Assembly (NCBI RefSeq): GCF_013141695.1
Contig: NZ_WHNY01000060.1
Span: 1 to 64,000, forward strand
Length of the DNA: 64,000 bases
DNA from: Paenibacillus plantarum
GTDB taxonomy: Bacteria; Bacillota; Bacilli; Paenibacillales; NBRC-103111
Direction: 5' to 3'
This document shows, piece by piece, positions 54,641-62,147 of this stretch; the first letter of the stretch is position 1, and every line of letters begins with the position of its first letter. A program made the translations under genes and the position numbers. A model generated the notes under the pieces. It saw nothing but the letters and a program-made list of their open reading frames with translations. It did no database searches and was not told where the DNA came from.

Positions 54641-55609
54641 ATGCTGGTAACATGGGATGCTTCCTATCGGCACGATGTCATCGCGTTATGGAATGATGCC
54701 GCGGTGAAGGATGGCTATAAGGAGCTTACAGAACAAAGCTTTGATGAGATCTTTGCGGAAAATCGTTACTTTGATAAGGACAGCACGTTTCTTCTTCTAG
54801 CCAATGATAAGGTCATCGGTTTTGCCTGTGGATGTACAGGGGAAGATCTTCCGCTTGGCGATGTGGCTGGATATATCACCTGTAACGTGTTAGCGAACGG
54901 TTTTGACACCGATGATAACTATTTAATGCTATTAAGTGCTTTGGAAAACCGCTTTAACCAGTTGGGTAAAAAGCAAGCCGATATCCTCTTTTTCAATCCG
55001 ATGTTATTGCCATGGTACATCCCAGATACTCCTCAGCATGAGCACAATAATGCCCCAGGTGTACCAGTGGATAGTAAGTTATATACGTTTTTGCTCGGCG
55101 CAGGCTATGTCGAGCGTGCGAAGCAATGCGCCATGTATCTCCATTTGTCAGCGTATGCGATGCCAGAGGAATATAGCGTGAAAGAAACCAAAGCGAGCGC
55201 CCAAGGGTACACAATCGAATTGTTTGATCCGGGTAAGCACGTTGGTGTGGAAGACATGCTGGAGGGCTTTGGGAATTCATTATGGCAAAAGGAGATCGGC
55301 GCATCCACGGCAAATGGCGTGCCCGTTGTCATCGCTGCCTATCAAGGCAAGACTATTGGCTTCGCAGGTCCGGTCATTCGACAAGCGAATGGACGAGGTT
55401 ATTTTGCCGGTATCGGTGTGCTTCCTGAGCACGAGGGTCATGGTTTAGGCAGTCTTTTATTTTACAAGCTATGTGAAGCGTTTCAAGAAACGGGGACCGA
55501 ATACATGTCGCTATTTACAGGTATATCGAACCCAGCCATCCGGATTTATGAACGAGCAGGTTTTCAAACTGTGAAACTATTTGCTGTCATGAGAAGGGAG
55601 TTTGCATAA
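54641..55609 (+). CDS. GNAT-family acetyltransferase
   Basis: A 322-residue cytoplasmic protein. The C-terminal GNAT domain has the acetyl-CoA loop LPEHEGHGLGSLLF at about residue 270; the N-terminal half shows a degenerate GNAT-like pattern (FLLLANDKVIGFACG), so it may be a tandem GNAT. Starts behind AAAGGAGG, and its stop overlaps the next start by one base (TAATG). With the PIG-L-like gene it suggests N-acetylation and de-acetylation of an amino sugar. Confidence 0.82.
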   Translation: MLVTWDASYRHDVIALWNDAAVKDGYKELTEQSFDEIFAENRYFDKDSTFLLLANDKVIGFACGCTGEDLPLGDVAGYITCNVLANGFDTDDNYLMLLSALENRFNQLGKKQADILFFNPMLLPWYIPDTPQHEHNNAPGVPVDSKLYTFLLGAGYVERAKQCAMYLHLSAYAMPEEYSVKETKASAQGYTIELFDPGKHVGVEDMLEGFGNSLWQKEIGASTANGVPVVIAAYQGKTIGFAGPVIRQANGRGYFAGIGVLPEHEGHGLGSLLFYKLCEAFQETGTEYMSLFTGISNPAIRIYERAGFQTVKLFAVMRREFA

Positions 55610-56313
55610 TGAGCGAGCCAAAAATGACCATTCTAGCTATCGGAGGTCACGTCGGAGATGCGGAACTAACGGCAGGCGGTGTATTAGCCCACCACTCTCT
55701 GAAGGGTGATCGAATTGTTACTTTAGCGTTAACTGCTGGGGAACGTGGCGTTCCTGCAGGACAAGACATGAAGGAATATCGTGCACAAAAAGTGAATGAG
55801 GCTAAAACCTTTGCCGAGATGTTAGGCGGGGATTCCATCGTTTTTGACATTCCCGACGGTGAACTGCAAGATAACGAAGAAATGCGCTATCGCGTATGCG
55901 ATGTGATTCGCGAAGTGAAGCCGAACGTAATTATTACTCATTTTAAAAACAGCATGCATAAGGATCATATGACGACTCACCGTATTGTGAATGATGCGCG
56001 CTTTTTCGCGGGGCTAGCCTCGTTTGAGAGAGAGAACCCTGCGCACTTTGCAGCTAAATTGTATTACGCAGAGAACTGGGAGGATGCCGTTGACTACGTT
56101 CCTTACGTCTATGTCGATTTCCCGAAAGAGGCGTTTGATCTCTGGGTGAAGGCTGTTTCGACCCATTGGTTCGTAACAGGCAGTAAATCGTTCCAATACT
56201 TGGAATACTACAAGCATTTGATGCGTGTACGCGGTCTTGAAGCGAGAAAAGAATATGCGCAGACGTTCATGGTTCCTGAAGAAACAATGCGTATTCGTCA
56301 ATCGGAATTATAA
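55609..56313 (+). CDS. PIG-L/LmbE-family deacetylase-like protein with altered active-site motif
   Basis: A 234-residue cytoplasmic protein of the zinc de-N-acetylase family (MshB, BshB, PIG-L). The usual AHPDDE motif reads GHVGDAE (about residues 13-19). The first His and second Asp ligands remain, but Gly replaces the Asp that acts as general base in MshB. The later ligand region THFKNSMHKDHMTTH is present. It overlaps the GNAT gene by one base. It may de-acetylate a recycled amino sugar by a variant mechanism, or may be a glycosidase/esterase-like offshoot. Confidence 0.8.
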   Translation: MSEPKMTILAIGGHVGDAELTAGGVLAHHSLKGDRIVTLALTAGERGVPAGQDMKEYRAQKVNEAKTFAEMLGGDSIVFDIPDGELQDNEEMRYRVCDVIREVKPNVIITHFKNSMHKDHMTTHRIVNDARFFAGLASFERENPAHFAAKLYYAENWEDAVDYVPYVYVDFPKEAFDLWVKAVSTHWFVTGSKSFQYLEYYKHLMRVRGLEARKEYAQTFMVPEETMRIRQSEL

Positions 56314-56349
56314 AATTGAATTATAAAACTAAATCATAAAAAAATACCA

Positions 56350-56390
56350 AATGACTGTAACGAGGCTTGAGCTTGTTGCAGTCATTTTTT
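56350..56390 (+). terminator. Terminator inside the recycling operon, before NamZ
   Basis: AATGACTGTAAC pairs with GTTGCAGTCATT (one G-U), followed by a T6 run. It ends about 30 bp before the namZ start. No promoter was recognised between, so it may be leaky, or namZ may have a promoter I cannot see. Confidence 0.8.
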
Positions 56391-56419
56391 AAAATCAAGG
56401 CGAGTTTGGGGAGGCAGCG

Positions 56420-57559
56420 ATGATCTTAAATGGTATCGATTGTATAGAACGGTATGATCACTTGTTCAAAGGTAAACGTGTAGGGCTGATTACAGCACCT
56501 ACTGGATTAAACAAGGATTTCGTATCGACGATACAAATCTTTCATGAGAAGTTCAATCTGGTCGCTTTGTTTTCGCCAGAACACGGGGTTCGTGGAGATC
56601 TAGCAGCAGGTGCGCTGGTTGACACATATTTGGACCCGTTGACGGGAGTTCCCGTCTATAGCTTGTATCGGAAAGATTCCAAACGTCTGACACAGGAAAT
56701 GTTGGATGAGGTCGATATCATCGTCTACGATATTCAAGACGTAGGGACCCGTTACTATACTTTCCTGTATACAATGCTTTATGCGTTGGAAGATTGTGCG
56801 CTGGCGGGCAAAGAATTTGTCGTTCTGGACCGCATTAATCCGCTTGATGGGGTAACGGTAGAAGGCAATGTGCTCAAAAGCGGCTTCGAATCCTTTGTCG
56901 GCAACTATCCGCTCAGTGTACGCTACGGACTGACGCCGGGAGAGGTCGCTATGATGGCGAACGATGAAAAGGGGTGGCATGGCAAGCTGCATGTTGTACG
57001 CTGTGAAGGTTGGGAGCGAAACATGCTGTTCTCGGACACAGGACGTCCTTGGATCATGCCTTCGATTGGCATTCCTCGATTTGAGACAGCGGTGCTGTAT
57101 CCCGGCACTTGTATTATAGAAGGAACGAACCTATCGGAAGGCAGAGGAACGACAGTCCCGTTTGAGATCGTAGGTGCTCCGTTCATTGATGCACAGCAGT
57201 TAGCGGATGGAATGAATGGGAAAAAGCTGCCAGGCGTCGTGTTCCGACCTGTCTATTTTAAACCGACTTTTTCTAAGTTCCAGGGGGAACAATGCGCAGG
57301 CGTGCAAATTCACGTCCTCGACAACCGTGCGGTTCGCCCCATCGATATAGGTGTTACGTTGATGTACACGATTCAGAACAATTATGAGCAATTTTCATTT
57401 TTACCACCATTTAAAGAGGGTTCACGACCATTCATTGATTTACTTGGTGGCGGTAGCCACTATCGTGAGACTGGGGTTAACGTTCCGGCTATGCTGGAAC
57501 AATTCCGTGAGGAGAGCCGTGAATTTGCTCGCAGAAAGCAGCCCTATCATCTGTATTAG
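56420..57559 (+). CDS. namZ: Exo-beta-N-acetylmuramidase NamZ (GH171, DUF1343)
   Basis: A 379-residue glycosidase that releases MurNAc from the non-reducing end of peptidoglycan fragments. Family marks: GLITAPTGLNKDF, LFSPEHGVRGD (about residues 53-63), DIQDVGTRYYTFLYTM and PSIGIPRFETAVLYPGTC with EGTNLSEGRGTT. The Bacillus subtilis enzyme YbbC is secreted; here there is no signal peptide, so it should act inside the cell on imported saccharides. Start after GGGAGG. Confidence 0.92.
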   Translation: MILNGIDCIERYDHLFKGKRVGLITAPTGLNKDFVSTIQIFHEKFNLVALFSPEHGVRGDLAAGALVDTYLDPLTGVPVYSLYRKDSKRLTQEMLDEVDIIVYDIQDVGTRYYTFLYTMLYALEDCALAGKEFVVLDRINPLDGVTVEGNVLKSGFESFVGNYPLSVRYGLTPGEVAMMANDEKGWHGKLHVVRCEGWERNMLFSDTGRPWIMPSIGIPRFETAVLYPGTCIIEGTNLSEGRGTTVPFEIVGAPFIDAQQLADGMNGKKLPGVVFRPVYFKPTFSKFQGEQCAGVQIHVLDNRAVRPIDIGVTLMYTIQNNYEQFSFLPPFKEGSRPFIDLLGGGSHYRETGVNVPAMLEQFREESREFARRKQPYHLY

Positions 57560-57593
57560 AGAGCACTAGAGGCATTAGGAGGTGAGTTCATAT

Positions 57594-58508
57594 ATGAAGA
57601 GATATGCAGTGGGACTTGATGGCGGAGGTACGAAAACCGCAGTAACCATCGTCGATGAGAACGGTCTCGAGGTTCACACCTTTACATCGGGGGCTATTAA
57701 CTATAATGGCCAGGATGAGGCGAGTGTGCAAGCTAGTCTAGCGGAGATTTTTCGGGAAATTGATCGTGTATGCGGTGGACTTCAACATTGCGCGCAAGTG
57801 TGCATTGGGGCGGCTGGCGTGAGTAATCCAACAGTTACGACCCGTTTGGAATCCAGTGTTCGGGCTAGTGGGTATGAGGGACCTTTGTTCATAACCGGTG
57901 ATCAAGATACTGCCCTTTGCGGTGCCCATAACAAGGAACTCGGGATTATACTGATCGCAGGGACAGGTTCAATTTGTTATGGCAAAAATGAAGCTGGTGA
58001 CACGCACCGCGCTGGCGGCTACGGCTACCTGATTGATGATGAGGGCAGTGGCTACAGTATAGGGAGAGATCTGCTTTCTGTCGTTGTGCGGGCTCATGAT
58101 GGACGGGTGCCTGCGACGGTCATTACAGGAATGGTGTTTGAGCAATTACGTATGACAACGATTGGGCAAATCATCGGGTTTGTCTATGACAAGCAGACTA
58201 ATAAGAAAGATATCGCTGCGCTTGCACCTATTTTATCCCTAGCATGCGAGCTTGGGGATGAAGCGGCACTGGCTATCGCCGACAAAAGTGCCCGTTCTTT
58301 GCTCGAACTGGTTGTACCCGTTGCGGAAAAACTTTCGATGCAAGAAGGCGATCTTGCGATGGCTGGTAGTGCGCTGCTTAAGAATAGCTTTATACAAACA
58401 GCTTTTATTAATGGGCTCAAAGAACGTTATCCAGCTATGACCTGTATAACACCGAAGAGAGATGCCGCTAGCGGTGCTGCGCTCATGGCGCTGAACCGTT
58501 TGCAGTGA
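57594..58508 (+). CDS. BadF/BadG-type amino-sugar kinase (GlcNAc/MurNAc kinase)
   Basis: A 304-residue cytoplasmic ASKHA kinase. Phosphate 1 motif GLDGGGTKTAVTIVD (residues 7-21), ITGDQDTALCGA, adenosine/phosphate 2 region LIAGTGSICYG and YGYLIDDEGSGYSIG. Similar to bacterial N-acetylglucosamine kinases and MurK of clostridia. It supplies the 6-phosphate needed by MurQ, since this importer does not phosphorylate. The ATG at 57594 follows AGGAGGTGA; the earlier in-frame start is part of that site. Confidence 0.88.
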   Translation: MKRYAVGLDGGGTKTAVTIVDENGLEVHTFTSGAINYNGQDEASVQASLAEIFREIDRVCGGLQHCAQVCIGAAGVSNPTVTTRLESSVRASGYEGPLFITGDQDTALCGAHNKELGIILIAGTGSICYGKNEAGDTHRAGGYGYLIDDEGSGYSIGRDLLSVVVRAHDGRVPATVITGMVFEQLRMTTIGQIIGFVYDKQTNKKDIAALAPILSLACELGDEAALAIADKSARSLLELVVPVAEKLSMQEGDLAMAGSALLKNSFIQTAFINGLKERYPAMTCITPKRDAASGAALMALNRLQ

Positions 58509-58521
58509 TTATGGGACGAGG

Positions 58522-60156
58522 ATGGTAGTAAAGATGAGAGAAATTCATGAGATGTCGCTGCAGGAGAAAATCGGACAGATGATTCTTTGCGGATTTGAAG
58601 GTACGGAACCGTCAGCATCGCTGGAAACGCTAATCGCGGAACAGCGCATCGGCGGTGTTATTTATTTTGCACGGAATGTACAGAATACCAAGCAGATTGC
58701 TGCGTTATCCGGCCGTCTGCAGGAAATTGCGGAGCGTAACGGAACGTTGCCGCTCTGGATTTCCATCGATCAAGAGGGCGGCATGGTAGCCCGCATTACC
58801 GAGGGGGTCGCTCTCATGCCAGGGTTAATGGCGCTAGCTGCCGGAGATGCAGGTCCAGAAGGCGTGTATGAAGCTTCCTTTATTTCGGGCAAGGAACTGC
58901 GTTCGCTCGGTATCAATCTGAACTTTGCACCGGATCTGGATGTGAACAACAACCCGGATAATCCGGTTATTGGCGTGCGCTCATTCGGCGAATCACCGGA
59001 GAAAGTCGCTCAGTATGGCCGAGAGGCTATACGGGGCTTCCAAGATGCGAACGTTGTGGCAACCGCTAAACATTTTCCTGGTCATGGGGATACGAATACC
59101 GATTCCCATCTGGATTTGCCAACGATTACACATGATGAAGAGCGAATTCGTTCGGTGGAGTTGGTACCATTTGTAGAAGCGATTGAAGGTGGAGTAGATG
59201 CGATTATGTCTTCGCATATTTATTTCCCAGCTTTAGAGTCTAAGAAACTGCCGGTTACACTTTCGAAAACAGTTCTCACGGGACTGCTTCGTGAGGAGCT
59301 TGGCTATGACGGGGTCATCATGACAGATTGCATGGAGATGCACGCGATCTCCGAGCATTACGGTACGGTTGCTGCTGCTGTCATGGCAGTTGAAGCAGGG
59401 GCTGATCTGGTGTTGATCAGCCACCGTCAAGATCTACAGGTCGGCGCCATTGCGGCGATCGAGCAAGCTGTGCGCGAAGGGCGTATTTCCGAAGCGCATA
59501 TCGACGCTTCGGTACGGCGCTTGCTGGCGCTGAAAGCGCGGCGCGGGGTTATTGCGGAGCAGCCTCATGATGAGGCTGCTCTTGAGGTCGGGACCGCGGC
59601 GCATTGCGCGGTTGCTACTCGCCTCAGCGAGGCAAGCATCACGCTCGTCAAGGACGAGCAGCAGCTCTTGCCGCTGCCGCGCGTGCGGACACTCGCGGTC
59701 ACCGTGGCCGCGGCGGTTTCGTCGGGCGTCGACGAAGCCTATGCGGGCGTCGCAAGCTTGGGAGTTGCGCTGGCCGAGCACGGCTTGGACGTGATCGACC
59801 GCGTGCTCCCGCTTGCGGAGGTGAACGAGCACCGCGCAGCGGTGCTCGCGGAAGCGGCGGCTGCGGAGCAGATCGTCATCGGGACGTACAACGCCCGATT
59901 CCATCCTGCGCAGGTCGCGCTGGTGCGCGAGCTGCAAGCGCTCGGCAAGCCGCTGGTCGTTGTCGCGCTGCGCGTGCCGTACGACCTGCTGGAGTTCCCG
60001 GACGTCGCGACGTTCGTCGCGGCTTACGAAAGCCGGCCGCTGGCGCTGCATAGCACAGCGCGTGCGCTGCTCGGACTGGTGACACCACAAGGGCGTTTGC
60101 CGGTGTCGCTTGGTTCTGACTACCCAGCGGGCTGGAGATGGAAGAGCGGTCAGTGA
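58522..60156 (+). CDS. nagZ: GH3 beta-N-acetylglucosaminidase NagZ
   Basis: A glycosidase of 540-544 residues that removes non-reducing GlcNAc from muropeptides. The TIM barrel carries KHFPGHGDTNTDSH, with the Asp-His dyad of Bacillus NagZ, and the nucleophile Asp in MTDCMEMHAISEHYG. A C-terminal alpha/beta domain follows from about residue 360. The Bacillus subtilis homologue is secreted; no signal peptide is seen here. Start is ATG 58522 or 58534. The C-terminal third (from about 59520) is much richer in GC than the rest: I count 42 G/C in the 60 bases 59701-59760. Confidence 0.93.
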   Translation: MVVKMREIHEMSLQEKIGQMILCGFEGTEPSASLETLIAEQRIGGVIYFARNVQNTKQIAALSGRLQEIAERNGTLPLWISIDQEGGMVARITEGVALMPGLMALAAGDAGPEGVYEASFISGKELRSLGINLNFAPDLDVNNNPDNPVIGVRSFGESPEKVAQYGREAIRGFQDANVVATAKHFPGHGDTNTDSHLDLPTITHDEERIRSVELVPFVEAIEGGVDAIMSSHIYFPALESKKLPVTLSKTVLTGLLREELGYDGVIMTDCMEMHAISEHYGTVAAAVMAVEAGADLVLISHRQDLQVGAIAAIEQAVREGRISEAHIDASVRRLLALKARRGVIAEQPHDEAALEVGTAAHCAVATRLSEASITLVKDEQQLLPLPRVRTLAVTVAAAVSSGVDEAYAGVASLGVALAEHGLDVIDRVLPLAEVNEHRAAVLAEAAAAEQIVIGTYNARFHPAQVALVRELQALGKPLVVVALRVPYDLLEFPDVATFVAAYESRPLALHSTARALLGLVTPQGRLPVSLGSDYPAGWRWKSGQ

Positions 60157-60196
60157 TGGAAGTTGTACGTCGATTTTTTCCAGAGGCTGCTGTGTT

Positions 60197-60380
60197 TAGT
60201 CCGATTTCTCCGACTTAAATTGAGGATTACGTATGTAGAAAGACCATTAGTCCGGTTTTGCCGAATTATTTAACCATTTATCTGGCATGTGACTTGTTTT
60301 GGTCGATTTAATTTGGTTATTTAGGACTAAATAAGATTTAATGGTAGCTTCAATTGGATTAATTTGGGAATTTCGGTCTA
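60197..60380. repeat. FFRR repeat tetrad T4 (TAGTCC family)
   Basis: Forward units start TAGTCC at 60197 and 60248; reverse units end at 60329 (GGACTA) and 60380 (GGTCTA, diverged). Spacings are 51, 81 and 51 bp. Units continue with an A/T-rich CGATTT-like middle and a loose AATTA end. The first unit is an 18-bp palindrome with one mismatch. It occupies the first part of the 634-bp gap between nagZ and the amiE-like gene. Confidence 0.72.
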
Positions 60381-60401
60381 TTAAGCTAGTGGGGGTTAGT
60401 A

Positions 60402-60742
60402 AGTCGATTTTATCGTGTGAAACCGACGACTAACTTACGTGTGCCAATGGAAATTGAAAAGGAATTAGTCGGTGAAACCGACTAACTCTGGAGCAGCAGT
60501 GAAAATTGGAGTGAAGATAGTCGGTGAAACCGATTAATTCGAGCGCAGCAGTGTCAATTGGAGAGAAGATAGTTGGTGAAACCGATTAATTCGAGCGCAG
60601 CAGTGTCAATTGGAGAGAAGATAGTTGGTGAAACCGACTAACTCGGGCGCAACAGTGTCAATTGGAGAGAAGATAGTTGGTGAAACCGACTAACTCTGGA
60701 GCAGTAGTGGTTTTTGGAGTCTATAAGTCGATTTTATCGACT
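60402..60742. repeat. Hairpin array H2 with 52-bp period (AGTCGG/AGTCGA family)
   Basis: Stem-loops start at 60467, 60519, 60571, 60623 and 60675 (exactly 52 bp apart) and at 60726 (51 bp), with a rearranged copy at 60402. The core is AGTCGG-TGAAA-CCGACT, or AGTCGATTTTATCGACT in the last copy. The spacers between hairpins are also similar (CAGCAGTG, AATTGGAG). Stem changes (C to T in the left arm, C to T in the right arm) keep pairing as G-U. The H1 quartet at 24951 belongs to the same family. Confidence 0.9.
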
Positions 60743-60790
60743 AGCTCACTTCCGGATTCAAAGCAATAAAACTGAAGGAGCACAGTCGTT

Positions 60791-61861
60791 ATGTCCAATT
60801 GGGATATCGCTAAGATAAGCAACTTCATCGAACAAGAAATTGCCGCAGGTCATCTACCTGGCGCAGTCCTTTACATCGCTCAAAGAGGGAAAGAAGTAGT
60901 GAAGCAAGCCTATGGGAACCGTGTCATGTATCCAGAAGCTGCTCCGATGAGCGTGGATACGGTTTTTGATTTGGCTTCACTGACCAAGGTAGTTGCAACG
61001 CTGCCAGCTGTGCTTCAATTGATGGATCAAGGGAAACTTACTTTGGCTGATCCGATTGGTAGCTTTTTGCCGCAATTTCGCTTCTTTCAGGAAGAACCTA
61101 TTCGGATCGTACATCTACTTACACATTCCTCAGGGCTTCGGGCAGATATCCCAGGTATGAGAGGGCTGATGCATCTATCCCGGGATGAGCTGGTAGATCT
61201 GATCTTAAACGAACGACCGTTGCATCCCCCTGGAACTAAGGTTGTTTATAGTGATATTGGCCTGATATTGCTCTATCTGATCATTGAAACTGTGACTGGT
61301 GAAGCCTTCGACACCTACCTCAAACGGGAGATTTTTGAACCGCTGGAGATGGCGGAAACGGGGTTTTGCCCAACCTTCGTGGAAACGCGTTATGCGGTTA
61401 CCGAGTTTTCGGAACAGCGTCAAGCGTACAAGGCAGGCATTGTTCACGATGAAAAAGCAGAGCTCATGCACGGTATAAGCGGTCATGCGGGACTATTCTC
61501 GACGATTCATGATGTAGCGAATTATGCTGAAATGATCCGGCAGAAGGGCATTTTTAAGGGACGAAGAATTATTTCCAAGGCAGCTATCGAGTTGTCATCC
61601 CGTAATTTTACACCGTATGACCAAGAGTTTCGGGGGCTGGGTTGGTTGCTTAGAAATCCGAGAAGTTTCTTGTTTAGCGGAGACTATGTCTCCGAAGACT
61701 CCTTCGGACATACTGGTTTTACAGGGACGAGCCTGTTGTTCGAGCCTGAGCAGGATCTGCAAGTCATTTTTCTTACCAATCGGGTTCATTTCGGTCGAAC
61801 GGAACACATTTTACAAATTCGGCCAAGGCTGCACAATCTCATACTCTCTCAATCCCAATAG
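60791..61861 (+). CDS. Beta-lactamase-family serine hydrolase, AmiE-like
   Basis: A 356-residue penicillin-binding-protein-like hydrolase. The SxxK motif is SLTK (about residues 63-66), and the second motif is YSD in VVYSDIG. The C-terminal region HTGFTGTS takes the place of the KTG box. The Bacillus subtilis counterpart YbbE/AmiE, encoded next to nagZ and namZ, is an N-acetylmuramyl-L-alanine amidase; that suggests removal of the stem peptide from muropeptides. No signal peptide is visible. Start after AAGGAG. Confidence 0.82.
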   Translation: MSNWDIAKISNFIEQEIAAGHLPGAVLYIAQRGKEVVKQAYGNRVMYPEAAPMSVDTVFDLASLTKVVATLPAVLQLMDQGKLTLADPIGSFLPQFRFFQEEPIRIVHLLTHSSGLRADIPGMRGLMHLSRDELVDLILNERPLHPPGTKVVYSDIGLILLYLIIETVTGEAFDTYLKREIFEPLEMAETGFCPTFVETRYAVTEFSEQRQAYKAGIVHDEKAELMHGISGHAGLFSTIHDVANYAEMIRQKGIFKGRRIISKAAIELSSRNFTPYDQEFRGLGWLLRNPRSFLFSGDYVSEDSFGHTGFTGTSLLFEPEQDLQVIFLTNRVHFGRTEHILQIRPRLHNLILSQSQ

Positions 61862-61913
61862 ATTTGTTGAAAATAAAAAGTATTAACCCATAAGGCCTCC
61901 CAGGCCATGGACA

Positions 61914-62091
61914 GGGAACTAGAATGCTCTATCTTGGAGGGAATAGATAAAATCGTCATCGAGAGGGAACTACAGTATCCTATTTTGTTGAAAACCGTCA
62001 TAACGCACGAAAATCGACCCGATAGTGCCTCTACGTTCCCCTTAGGTATCGTTTCGTCCGATTTCGGCCAATTTAGGACATCTACGTTCCC
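61914..62091. repeat. FFRR repeat tetrad T5 (GGGAAC family)
   Basis: Forward units start GGGAAC at 61914 and 61965; reverse units end GTTCCC at 62040 and 62091. Spacings are 51, 75 and 51 bp. Units of about 20 bp run GGGAAC, six to eight variable bases, then CTAT or CCTA. It fills most of the 286-bp gap between the amiE-like gene and anmK; nothing else was seen in that gap. Confidence 0.78.
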
Positions 62092-62147
62092 TTTCTAATC
62101 CGTTTGAGCTTATTTCAGCAAAAATGAAAGAATGGAGATGAGTTATC

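Noticed and set aside
59434-60090. Long open frame opposite nagZ (218 codons)
   Set aside because: Explained by the GC-rich C-terminal part of nagZ; arginine-rich low-complexity product and no start signal.
60402-60742. Regular 52-bp array resembling a CRISPR
   Set aside because: The sequences between hairpins are similar to each other, not unique; the repeats are imperfect hairpins, and no cas gene is present.
61907-62098. 63-codon ORF in the gap before anmK
   Set aside because: It lies wholly across tetrad T5, has no ribosome binding site and its codons follow the repeat units.
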